A stretch of DNA of 64,000 bases from Chondromyces crocatus (lineage in GTDB: Bacteria; Myxococcota_A; Polyangia; Polyangiales; Polyangiaceae), in assembly GCF_001189295.1 (NCBI RefSeq), contig NZ_CP012159.1, forward strand, positions 8,602,501-8,666,500, given 5' to 3'. Within the stretch, counting starts at the first letter, position 1. Every line of letters begins with the position of its first letter. The translations under genes and the position numbers were made by a program. Positions 56,390 through 64,000 of the stretch are shown in pieces. The notes beneath the pieces were generated by a model. The model saw nothing but the letters and a program-made list of their open reading frames with translations, had not been told where the DNA came from and did not search any database.

Positions 56390-57988
56390 GAAGTTCTCTC
56401 GTGAGCGGGGGCTCTGCAGAGGGGGCACCATCATCCGGACGCCACGTCGCCCGAGCACCCGCAGCACTGCACGCGGCGGGAGCGGCGGAGGGCAGCCTGG
56501 ATCGCGCCCCTGGTCCACGAGGATCCTGTCGACACACCCGAGGACGCTTTCGGCGATCAGGTCGATCCCGGCGCCTCGCCCCCCTGCCATGTCCCCTGCG
56601 AGATAGAGACCTCGGACCGGGGTGTAGACGGTCGGTCGCGCGCGCCCTGCTTGATCGCAGGTCAGCGCAGCACTCACCGGCGCAGGGGGCGTCACCCTCG
56701 TCACGCCGCAGAGGCAGGCCGTGAGATCGGGCAGGGTGCGCGCGAGGAGCTGCACCACCGCGGCCTCTAGCCCTGCGTCGTCCAGCGTCGACGACGCCAC
56801 ACCCGACGTCGACGGGGCGCGCGACAGCGACGACGCGGCATCATCGAGCACCATCACCTGCACGTGGAGCACCTCCGCGGGCTGCCCGAGATGCCTCGTC
56901 TCCACGCTCGTCTCCACGCTCGTCTCCACGCTCGTCTCCACGCTCGTCTCCACGCTCGCCTCTGCGTTCGTCTCCGCGCTGGAGGTCGACGCCAAGGAGG
57001 GTGCTGGGGTGGCCGTACACGTGATGGCGAGACGGACGCCGTCGTCGAGGCAGGAGACGATCACCCGGTCGCCGAGCAGCGGGCGCGTGACGCCGATCTG
57101 GAGCGCGCGCATCGCCAGCCCTGGGCGCAGCCCTCGAAGGCGGGTCGCCAGCGCCACCGATCCGACGTCGTCGCCCAGGAGGGCCAGCGTTCCCGCGGTC
57201 CCCAGCGCGCTCACCACCACACGCGCGGGCAGAAAGGTGCTGTCCGAGAGCGTCACGCCACGCGCACGACCGTTCTCCACCACCACCCGGGCCGGGCGCT
57301 GTCCCGAGCGACACGTCACGCCATGCGCCGTGGCGAGGCGCAGGCAGGTCTGGTGGAGCGCTGGGAGGTCGGGAGAGAGCGAGGGGCCGCCTGCCTCGAG
57401 GGCGTCACGGAGCGCCGCGATCGCCTCGCTTGCGGACAGCGTGGTGGCCGGTGTGCCGAACGCGAGACCGAGGAGGCTCTCGAGGAGGGAGCGGGCCGGC
57501 TCGGGCAGCCCCAGCGTGTCGAGGAGCGCCGTCAGAGGCTGCGAAGACCAGGGCGCGCGCTGCGCGTCGGAGGCCGAGAGGGCGTGGCCGAGGAGGTGCG
57601 CGAGCCGGAGCGAGGCCTGGGCTCCGAGAGCGAGGCCGAGCCCGCCCAGGAAGCGCGCGCGCTTGCCCTGCTCCAGGGACAACGAAACATCACGCCGACC
57701 GTGATCCCTCATGCGGTGCGGTGGCGAGGAGAAGGTCAGGGTCAGGGGCACTGGGCGGAAGCGCAGGGCGCCCTCGGCACCGGCACGGCGGAGCAGCTCG
57801 GAGAGCGCGCGGTGCGCTCCGAGACACAGGGAGCCAGGCGCCGGCGCGCTCACGCGTGGCGCGTCGTCCTCGGAAAACTCCGGTGGCTCGGGTTGCACGA
57901 GGGTCGTGGGGATGCCCTCCGCGGCGAGCAACGAGGCGACGGAAGCCCCCGCAAATCCCTCGCCGAGCACCACCGCGCCGTCGTCCAC
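56381..57988 (-). CDS. FAD-dependent oxidoreductase (phytoene desaturase-like)
   Basis: 535 aa from GTG 57988, giving VDDGAVVLGEGFAGASVASLLAAEG, a GxGxxG FAD strand. The frame stays open upstream for another 2 kb but there it runs antisense to the kinase gene. C-terminal GLYLAGDMAGGRGAGIDLIAESVLG is the second flavin motif of carotenoid desaturase/amine oxidase-like proteins. Substrate unknown. Contains an in-frame repeat of the four residues VETS (see 56895-56978). Divergent from the kinase gene 99 bp away. Confidence 0.8.
   Translation of the reverse strand: MDDGAVVLGEGFAGASVASLLAAEGIPTTLVQPEPPEFSEDDAPRVSAPAPGSLCLGAHRALSELLRRAGAEGALRFRPVPLTLTFSSPPHRMRDHGRRDVSLSLEQGKRARFLGGLGLALGAQASLRLAHLLGHALSASDAQRAPWSSQPLTALLDTLGLPEPARSLLESLLGLAFGTPATTLSASEAIAALRDALEAGGPSLSPDLPALHQTCLRLATAHGVTCRSGQRPARVVVENGRARGVTLSDSTFLPARVVVSALGTAGTLALLGDDVGSVALATRLRGLRPGLAMRALQIGVTRPLLGDRVIVSCLDDGVRLAITCTATPAPSLASTSSAETNAEASVETSVETSVETSVETSVETRHLGQPAEVLHVQVMVLDDAASSLSRAPSTSGVASSTLDDAGLEAAVVQLLARTLPDLTACLCGVTRVTPPAPVSAALTCDQAGRARPTVYTPVRGLYLAGDMAGGRGAGIDLIAESVLGCVDRILVDQGRDPGCPPPLPPRAVLRVLGRRGVRMMVPPLQSPRSRENFRS
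56895..56978 (-). repeat. 12-bp coding repeat, VETS tract
   Basis: CTCGTCTCCACG occurs five times exactly from 56895 to 56954, followed by two degraded copies to 56978. On the minus strand it is in frame and encodes tandem VETS units in the middle of the FAD protein, so copy number changes would not shift the frame. Confidence 0.9.
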
Positions 57989-58087
57989 GCGCGCGGACCT
58001 TAGCAGAGACGGGCCAAAGGGAGCGTCCGGACGTTGACCCTCGGGAGCTGCCCCACCTAGAGTAGCTGTCGCCTCTGGCTCGCCCCC

Positions 58088-59800
58088 ATGAAGACTTGCC
58101 CGCAGTGTAACCAGCGTTATCCCGCGGATTCCTCCTTCTGCTTCATCGATGGTGCAGCGCTGACCGTGGAGAAAGATCCCCGCGTCGGCACCACGATCGC
58201 AGGCCGCTACGTCGTCGAGGAAGCCCTGGGCATCGGCGGCATGGCGACGGTGTACCGAGCTCACCACAAGCTCATCGACCGGCCCTGTGCCGTCAAGATC
58301 CTGAGCCTCCAGCTCGCGCAGGACGCGACCGCCCGCGAGCGCTTCCGTCGCGAGGCGCGCCACGCGCAGCGCATCGCTCACCCGAACATCATCGAGGTCT
58401 TCGACCAGGGTGAGACGGATGACGGGGCGCCCTTCCTGGTGATGGAGCTGCTCGTGGGCGAGCCGCTGGCCAACGTGGTGGCGCGCACCCGGATCCCGCT
58501 CTCGAAGGCGCTGCCGATCTGGGTCCAGATGGCACGCGCGCTCGCTCGGGCCCACGATTTCGAGGTGATTCACCGGGATCTCAAGCCCGAGAACGTGTTC
58601 GTGCTCGCGGACGAGCGCGTCAAGCTGCTCGACTTCGGGATCGCCCGGTGTGCGCAGGATGCGCGGCTCACCAACCTGGGCGACATCTTCGGGACGCCGC
58701 AGTACATGGCGCCCGAGCGGGCCACCTCGATCGACTCGGGCCCCGCGGCGGATCTCTATGCGTTCGGGGTGATCATGTTCGAGATGCTCACCCAGGATCT
58801 CCCCTTCGACGCGCCCGATCCGGCGACGTGGCTGACGAAGCACGCCACGACGCCCCCGCCGCGCTTGCGGACGCTCATGCCGGAGGCGCCCGAGGCCCTC
58901 GATCGGCTCGTCGACGCCTTGATGGCCAAGAGCCCCGCGGCCCGGCCGGCCGACGCGCACCGCGTGCTCGCCGAGATCAAGGAGATCGCCGACGCGCTGG
59001 GCGTCCCCTTGCCGCCGGAGCCCGAGGGATCCTGGCCGCCCGAGGTGATCTCGGCACCGCCGAGCATGGGCCACGACCCGTGGCGCAACCGCATCGCCCT
59101 GTTCGAGCGCATGCTCGCGCGGTGCGCGCCGGCGGCGGATCCGCCTCCGGAGACCTTGCGGATCCTGGAGGCGCTCCGGGTGAGCGCACGCGAGCGGCAC
59201 GAGTTTCGGCGGCGCGGGCTCGACGCGCAGGGGCAGCTCGAAGAGGTGGAGCGAGAAGGCCGGGTGGGTCGGCTCCAGATCGGGCGCGCGATGGATGCGC
59301 TCACCGTCGACGCCTCGCTGACCCGAGAAGAGGCTCGCGCCCTGCGGGCGAAGGTCGCCCCGGCCACGAACGAGGTCCAGACGTACCTCCCCCGGGTCAT
59401 GGCGGCCCACAAGGACGTCCTCCACTGGGAAGGACGCACCGGCTTCATCGAGCCTTACCTGGAACTCTCCGCGAGCTACCGGCACCTCGCCGGGATCATC
59501 GACGACTGGTTCGCGGCACGACAGCGTGAGCAAGAGATGCAGTCGGAGGCGATCAACCGTGAACGGGAGGTCGCCGAGGTCGACGCGCAGATCAAGGCAC
59601 TCCGGAACCGCCTCGAGGAGCTGGACCGTGAGATGAACGAGCGCCGGCGCACGTCTCATGCAACCATTGCGGAGATGGGTCGACGGTCCGACCAGATCGA
59701 GGTCGAGATGCTCCATTTGGCCAGCCGCTTTTGTGCTCCGCTTCGCGTTCGGCCGGAGCTCGCGCCCCTGTTCGTGGAACTGGAGCAGCTCTCGGACTGA
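58088..59800 (+). CDS. Ser/Thr protein kinase with N-terminal Cys ribbon and C-terminal coiled coil
   Basis: 570 aa. N-terminus CPQC (C4, C7) ... FC18-FIDG resembles the zinc-ribbon-like cap of many myxobacterial kinases, though only three Cys are present. Kinase domain about 40-300: G-loop GIGGMATVY, K70 in AVKIL, H162-R-D164-L-K-P-E-N, D182-F-G and GTPQYMAPE. After it come a helical region and a coiled coil (about 475-550, INREREVAEVDAQIKALRNRLEELDREMNERRR). No membrane helix, so it is cytoplasmic. Substrates unknown. Confidence 0.95.
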   Translation: MKTCPQCNQRYPADSSFCFIDGAALTVEKDPRVGTTIAGRYVVEEALGIGGMATVYRAHHKLIDRPCAVKILSLQLAQDATARERFRREARHAQRIAHPNIIEVFDQGETDDGAPFLVMELLVGEPLANVVARTRIPLSKALPIWVQMARALARAHDFEVIHRDLKPENVFVLADERVKLLDFGIARCAQDARLTNLGDIFGTPQYMAPERATSIDSGPAADLYAFGVIMFEMLTQDLPFDAPDPATWLTKHATTPPPRLRTLMPEAPEALDRLVDALMAKSPAARPADAHRVLAEIKEIADALGVPLPPEPEGSWPPEVISAPPSMGHDPWRNRIALFERMLARCAPAADPPPETLRILEALRVSARERHEFRRRGLDAQGQLEEVEREGRVGRLQIGRAMDALTVDASLTREEARALRAKVAPATNEVQTYLPRVMAAHKDVLHWEGRTGFIEPYLELSASYRHLAGIIDDWFAARQREQEMQSEAINREREVAEVDAQIKALRNRLEELDREMNERRRTSHATIAEMGRRSDQIEVEMLHLASRFCAPLRVRPELAPLFVELEQLSD

Positions 59801-59916
59801 TGGCGGACTCGGGTTCCACCCGGTCCGGCAGGGAATCCCCTGAAGACGCCGAGCGTCGGAAGTGTGCATCCCCCGCCCGGCACGAGCCGGCACAAAGCAA
59901 GCTTCGGGAGAGCTCG

Positions 59917-62900
59917 ATGGTTTCGACCCCGATGCACACCCGTGTCCCGAGACCGAGCCGCCTCCGCCGGGCGCTGGCGAAAATCGGGGCCGGGCTGGGC
60001 CTCGGCGTCGTGTTCGTGAGCGGCGTTGCAGGTAGCGCGCTGCTCCACCTGAACACCCCGGTGACACGGCGGGTCGGCCAGACCGTCACCAATGATCTCC
60101 TCGCGTCCCTCTTCCAGGGCCGCATCGTGGTCGGCGACATCGAGGCCCTCGGCCTTCAGGGGCTGCGCGTCCGGAACCTGGTCATCCACGAGCCGCGCGG
60201 TGGGCAGGTCGTGGACGCCAGTGGCGTCGCGGCGAGCGTCGATGTGCTGCGGATCGTGCAGAGCGCGCTCTTCGGGACCGGTGACCTGGAGGTCGCCGTG
60301 CAGTCGATCCGCGTCGATCACGTGGATGTTCTCGTCGAAGCGTCGCCCGATGGCGGGGTGACGCTGGGCCAGGCCTTCGAGGCGAAGCCGTCCGGGAAGC
60401 CGGACACCGAGCCTCCGCAACCGAGCCGGCCGACGCGCGTCGAGCTGCCGAACATCGAGGTGGGGCACATCTGGGCGCACGGGCCCATCGCGCCAGGGCA
60501 GCTGCTCGACAGCGAGGTGACGGACATGCACGCCGGGGTCCTGGTGACGTCGGACGGGGTGAGCCTCGACCTCGATCGCACGCACCTCGTCGAGCGGACG
60601 CTGCTGCCAGGGAACCTCCCGGGCTCCCGGGCGAGCCTCGCGGTGGACGTGGCGGCTCATGTCTGGCTCGGGGACACGGTGGCGCTCTCGGCCGCGGTGG
60701 CGGGCCGCGTCGGTGCGCTGGAGCTCTCGCTCGAAGGCGCCATGGACGACGACCGCGTGAGCGGCACGGTGAACGTGCCCCACGTGACGCCTGAGGAGCT
60801 GTCGTCGCTGGTTCCCGATCATCCACTCACGCAGCCGGTGAGCCTGGAGGTGCAGGTCGGTGGGGGGTTGAACGAACTCATCGACGGTGTGCTGCAGGTG
60901 AACACCTGGCCCGAGGACGCGCTGGGCGCGCAGGTCGACGTGGATGCGCAGGTGGATCTCGGGGCGAGCACGGCAGAGGCCGAGGTGGGGATCGAGGCGT
61001 TCGACCTCCAGCTCGTCGGGGCCGACCTGCCGCAGACCCAGCTCGACGCCCACGCCAAGGTCCGCGCCGGGTTCTCCGATCTGTGGGCGATCCTGGACGT
61101 TCGCACCGAGCCCACGACGCTGAGCGCGCAGCCCATCCCGGCCGCGGATCTGCACGCGGTCTACGCGCACGAGGAGATCAACGGCACCCTCACCGCGCAC
61201 GAGCCGGGCATGCCGGTGGAGGGGCGGTTCACCGTCCTGCCGCAGAACGTGGTGAGCTTTCTGGTGGAGACCGAGGCGCCTTCGCTCGCCGCCGTGCCGC
61301 GCCTGGGCGGGCTGGTGCAAGGGCGCGCGAAGATCCGGGTCGAGGGGACGGCGAGCGGCGAGTCGGTGGATGTCCGGTTGCGGGGCAACCTGGGTGGGAT
61401 CGGGGCGGCCGGGGCGGTGTCGCTGGGTGGGGCCACCGTCGAAGGGCGCCTCAGCGGTCCGTTCGACAAGCTGCAGGTCGACGCGCGCGTCGCTGGGCGC
61501 GGCCTCCAGGCGGGCGGGATGGCGTTCGATACGGTGCGGGTCGAGGCGCGTGGAGGGCTGATGACGCCCACGGTCAGCGCGCGGGTGACGAGCGGGGACG
61601 ACGCCATCGCCGCCCGCGCGAACCTGTCGGCGACCGAGATGAGCGCGCGCCGGGTGGAGCTGTCGGTGCGCCGTGGGGGCGAGGAGTTCCACGGGAAGAT
61701 CGCCCGCGTCGGCCAGACGCCGACGGGGCTGCAGGTGGAGAACATCCACATCGAGGGGGATGAGATCGGGTCGCTGAAAGGTGGCCTCGCGCTGCGTGGG
61801 AACGACATCATCGGCGGGCTGCGCGCGGAGAACCTCGACCTCGGGCGGATCAGCCAGATGGTCGGCGTGCCGGTCAAGGTGGGCGGGCTGGCGAACCTCG
61901 ATCTGGCCCTCGATCGCGACGCGGCGGGGAAGCCCGCCGGGAAGCTGAACCTCGAGCTGGAGAACGGCGCGTTCGCGTCGGTGAGCGGGGTGAGCGCCCA
62001 CTTCACGGCGACGATCGCGGACGAGGAGCTCCTCGCCGACGGCCTGCTGCGGCTGATCGGGGACGAGATGGTGCCAGCGCGGGAGCGGCCTCCGGTGGGC
62101 ACCACGAAGCCGGCACCAGGGGCTCTCGGCTCGCCGGACGAGCTTCACTGTGGCGGCTCCATCGCCGGGATCCGCATCTCCCGCGGGCGAGGCAAGGTGA
62201 CGGGCTCGCTGCTCGAAGCGCGCACCTGGGAGGGCCTCACCGGCTCGGTGGAGATCGCCACGGACCGGACCGATCTCGGCTGCGTCGCCGAGGCGTTCCC
62301 GCTCGTCCAGGCGTGGGTCAGCGACGTGCGCGGGAAGCTGCATGCCCACGCGGCCATCGCGCGCGCAGCGGGAGAGCGCTTCCCGACCCTCTCGAAGCTG
62401 GTGGTGAACACGACGGGCCTCCAGGTGGCCGGGCCGCGGGGGTTCTTCGAGGACGAGGAGCAAGCCCCCTGGGCGTCGCGTTTCATCAACGGCCAGGTCG
62501 AGGTTTCGCTCGACGGCAAGACCGGCCGCGCCCAGACCGGCGTGATCATCCACGACGGGGACACCCTCCTCGATGTCGGCGTGCGCGCCGATCTCGACCT
62601 GGCAGCGCTCCTCGACCGCCCCGAGGACCGCTGGGCCACGCTGGAGAAGACGCCCTTCTGGGCGCGGGTGCAGCTCCCTCGCCGGCGCCTCGGCACGTTC
62701 CGCCGCAGGCTCCCGACGCCCTTCAACGAGAGCGTGCCCGCGATGACGGGCGAGATCCAGGTCGACGCGCTGGCCAAGGGGACGCTGCTCACGCCCTCGC
62801 TCACGGTGCGCGCCCAGGGCTATCAGGTTTCCTACGGATCGCGGCGCGTCGCGGGCTCGGAGCGCTTCGCGTTCCCGCTCGATCTCGACCTGCTCACGAC

Positions 62901-64000
62901 GTACCAGACCGAGCAGCTCGCCCTCGACGCCCACATCGCCAAGGGGAAGGCGCGCATCGCCACCCTCCACGGCAGCGCCAGCGTGCCGCTCGCGCTGATC
63001 CTGGGCGACGAGGCGGCGAAGGCAGGCGGCGCCGGCAAGGCCGCGCCCCGCATCACGGGTGGGCTCCTCGCCCGGATCACGAAGGCGCCGATGAGCGAGC
63101 TGCCGCTGCTCGGCGACATGGGCATCGGCGGAGAGCTGAATGGCGAGATCACCCTGACCGGGCTGGGAGAGAACCCTGCCGTCAACGTGCAGCTCGACGT
63201 GCCGGATCTCCGCATCGGGGAGGATCTCGCGTTCGACCGCACCTCCGTCTCGTTCAAGATCCAGCCCCAGGGGGCTGCCCAGCAAGACGGGCCGCCACCT
63301 GGCAAGTCGCTCCCCGAGAAGCCGACGCCCGCGGACCTGACGCGGAGCGCCACCGACGGGGTGGCCGACAAAGCGGTCGCGCGCGTCGAGCTGGTCACGA
63401 AGGACGGCGGCCAGTTCTACCTCGACGGCTACGCCGGCGTGCGCTGGGAAGACAAGCTGATCCCGGGCCTCGACACCACGCGCCCGTCCGACGTCGTGGT
63501 GCGCGCCCAGCGGTTCCGGCTCGCCGCGGCGCAGCCGGCGGTCGCCGGGGTGCTCAGCCGGATCGACGGGTATCTCGATGGCGATCTCCACCTCGGCAAG
63601 GCCCTGACCGACGGGGTCGAGCTGGACAAGCTGGAGGCGAACATGGAGGTCACCCAGGGCGTGATCCATGTGCCCGCGCTGGGGCAAGAGCTGCAAGATC
63701 TGAAGCTCCGCATCACGGCCAAGGACGGGAAGCTCTCGGTCAGCGATCTCTCCACGAACGCGATGACGGGTCGGATCACGGGGGGTGGCGAGGTTCGCCT
63801 GGATGGGCTGAAGCTGCTCGGGGCGAAGGGCGGGATCCGGATCGACAAGGGGGAGGAGATCCCGCTGACGATCGAGGGGGTGCCGCTGGGCTCGGTCCGC
63901 GCCGAGGTCGAGGTGACCGCGGAGCAGAAGCAGAAGGAGCTCGTGGTGCAGGTGAGCGTTCCGACGTTCAACCTGCACCTGCCGTCGATCGCGCCTCGCT
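59917..64000 (+). CDS. TamB/AsmA-like giant beta-rich protein (3' end beyond window)
   Basis: Open for 1361 codons from ATG 59917 (GGGAGAG upstream) to the window edge, so the C-terminal part is missing. One N-terminal membrane helix (about 18-42), then a very long, repetitive strand region of the kind VSLDLDRTHL / LSLEGAMDDDRVSG / GEITLTGLGENPAVNVQLDVPDL, the pattern of TamB/AsmA-like (DUF490) proteins that bridge inner and outer membranes and move phospholipids. A C-terminal DUF490 domain would be expected past the edge. 117 bp after the kinase stop, same strand. Confidence 0.85.
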   Translation, partial: MVSTPMHTRVPRPSRLRRALAKIGAGLGLGVVFVSGVAGSALLHLNTPVTRRVGQTVTNDLLASLFQGRIVVGDIEALGLQGLRVRNLVIHEPRGGQVVDASGVAASVDVLRIVQSALFGTGDLEVAVQSIRVDHVDVLVEASPDGGVTLGQAFEAKPSGKPDTEPPQPSRPTRVELPNIEVGHIWAHGPIAPGQLLDSEVTDMHAGVLVTSDGVSLDLDRTHLVERTLLPGNLPGSRASLAVDVAAHVWLGDTVALSAAVAGRVGALELSLEGAMDDDRVSGTVNVPHVTPEELSSLVPDHPLTQPVSLEVQVGGGLNELIDGVLQVNTWPEDALGAQVDVDAQVDLGASTAEAEVGIEAFDLQLVGADLPQTQLDAHAKVRAGFSDLWAILDVRTEPTTLSAQPIPAADLHAVYAHEEINGTLTAHEPGMPVEGRFTVLPQNVVSFLVETEAPSLAAVPRLGGLVQGRAKIRVEGTASGESVDVRLRGNLGGIGAAGAVSLGGATVEGRLSGPFDKLQVDARVAGRGLQAGGMAFDTVRVEARGGLMTPTVSARVTSGDDAIAARANLSATEMSARRVELSVRRGGEEFHGKIARVGQTPTGLQVENIHIEGDEIGSLKGGLALRGNDIIGGLRAENLDLGRISQMVGVPVKVGGLANLDLALDRDAAGKPAGKLNLELENGAFASVSGVSAHFTATIADEELLADGLLRLIGDEMVPARERPPVGTTKPAPGALGSPDELHCGGSIAGIRISRGRGKVTGSLLEARTWEGLTGSVEIATDRTDLGCVAEAFPLVQAWVSDVRGKLHAHAAIARAAGERFPTLSKLVVNTTGLQVAGPRGFFEDEEQAPWASRFINGQVEVSLDGKTGRAQTGVIIHDGDTLLDVGVRADLDLAALLDRPEDRWATLEKTPFWARVQLPRRRLGTFRRRLPTPFNESVPAMTGEIQVDALAKGTLLTPSLTVRAQGYQVSYGSRRVAGSERFAFPLDLDLLTTYQTEQLALDAHIAKGKARIATLHGSASVPLALILGDEAAKAGGAGKAAPRITGGLLARITKAPMSELPLLGDMGIGGELNGEITLTGLGENPAVNVQLDVPDLRIGEDLAFDRTSVSFKIQPQGAAQQDGPPPGKSLPEKPTPADLTRSATDGVADKAVARVELVTKDGGQFYLDGYAGVRWEDKLIPGLDTTRPSDVVVRAQRFRLAAAQPAVAGVLSRIDGYLDGDLHLGKALTDGVELDKLEANMEVTQGVIHVPALGQELQDLKLRITAKDGKLSVSDLSTNAMTGRITGGGEVRLDGLKLLGAKGGIRIDKGEEIPLTIEGVPLGSVRAEVEVTAEQKQKELVVQVSVPTFNLHLPSIAPR

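Noticed and set aside
57989-60067. N-terminal extension of the FAD oxidoreductase frame to 1228 aa
   Set aside because: The extension runs antisense through the kinase gene; GTG 57988 is followed at once by the FAD GxGxxG strand.
59656-63978. 1440-aa open frame on the minus strand
   Set aside because: It is the antisense of the TamB-like gene, has no motif or domain, a composition rich in Arg, His and Leu, and no ribosome site. High-GC codon bias leaves such frames open.

Overview
The window is high-GC DNA with strongly third-position-biased codons. It is rich in lipoproteins, has TTG and GTG starts next to ATG, and carries an Alternative Complex III/caa3 oxidase operon, a Ser/Thr kinase with an N-terminal Cys ribbon, PAS-STAS proteins and P450 chemistry. 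Together these suggest a myxobacterium, most likely of the Polyangiales (Sorangium/Polyangium/Chondromyces type). That placement is inference; no rRNA or other marker gene is present. I see no tRNA, rRNA, IS element or CRISPR array. Strong codon bias opens many long antisense frames, which are shadows. Two real genes run off the window edges (left: catalase-like/LodA fusion; right: TamB-like protein).

Layout. 1-9 kb: a large catalase-like + LodA/GoxA fusion protein diverges from a GH16 glucanase lipoprotein; then come a vitamin K-dependent carboxylase-like membrane protein and three small lipoproteins. 9.1-10.3 kb: a decayed AAA-ATPase/nuclease-type gene. 10.5-13.9 kb: a self-contained P450 operon (P450, TetR regulator, 3Fe-4S ferredoxin, ferredoxin reductase). 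14-15.2 kb: a divergent RibD-like reductase/TetR pair with an obvious operator. 15.6-24.6 kb: an alpha/beta hydrolase, a DNRLRE lipoprotein, an SDR, a GT39-type glycosyltransferase, a SOUL protein, a PAS-PAS-STAS regulator and a SnoaL-like protein, separated by several unrelated intergenic tandem repeats. 25-39 kb: patatin, bifunctional trehalose synthase/phosphatase translationally coupled to a DEAD-box helicase, a Hint-domain lipoprotein, an AraC/NmrA pair, a DUF2383-like helical-bundle protein and a carboxylesterase.

40.3-52.7 kb is the metabolic centrepiece: actA-B-C-D-E-F, a small membrane protein, a SCO-type copper chaperone and caa3 oxidase subunits II-I-III-IV, almost all joined by 4-bp ATGA overlaps. 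It encodes a quinol:cytochrome c oxidoreductase and its partner A2-type oxygen reductase, a complete quinol-to-oxygen electron route. 52.9-64 kb: an unrecognised 198-aa protein, two FAD oxidoreductases, a Pro-rich protein, a Ser/Thr kinase and the start of the very large TamB/AsmA-like protein.

Recurring themes. (1) Nearly every convergent gene pair has a perfect or near-perfect hairpin between the stops. (2) Many promoter regions hold clear palindromes, often twinned 26-30 bp apart. (3) At least eight short tandem repeats of unrelated sequence (period 12-45 bp) occur, mostly intergenic, and two of them include a neighbouring gene's stop codon. The most unusual protein is the catalase-like/LodA fusion at the left edge, followed by the Hint-domain lipoprotein.
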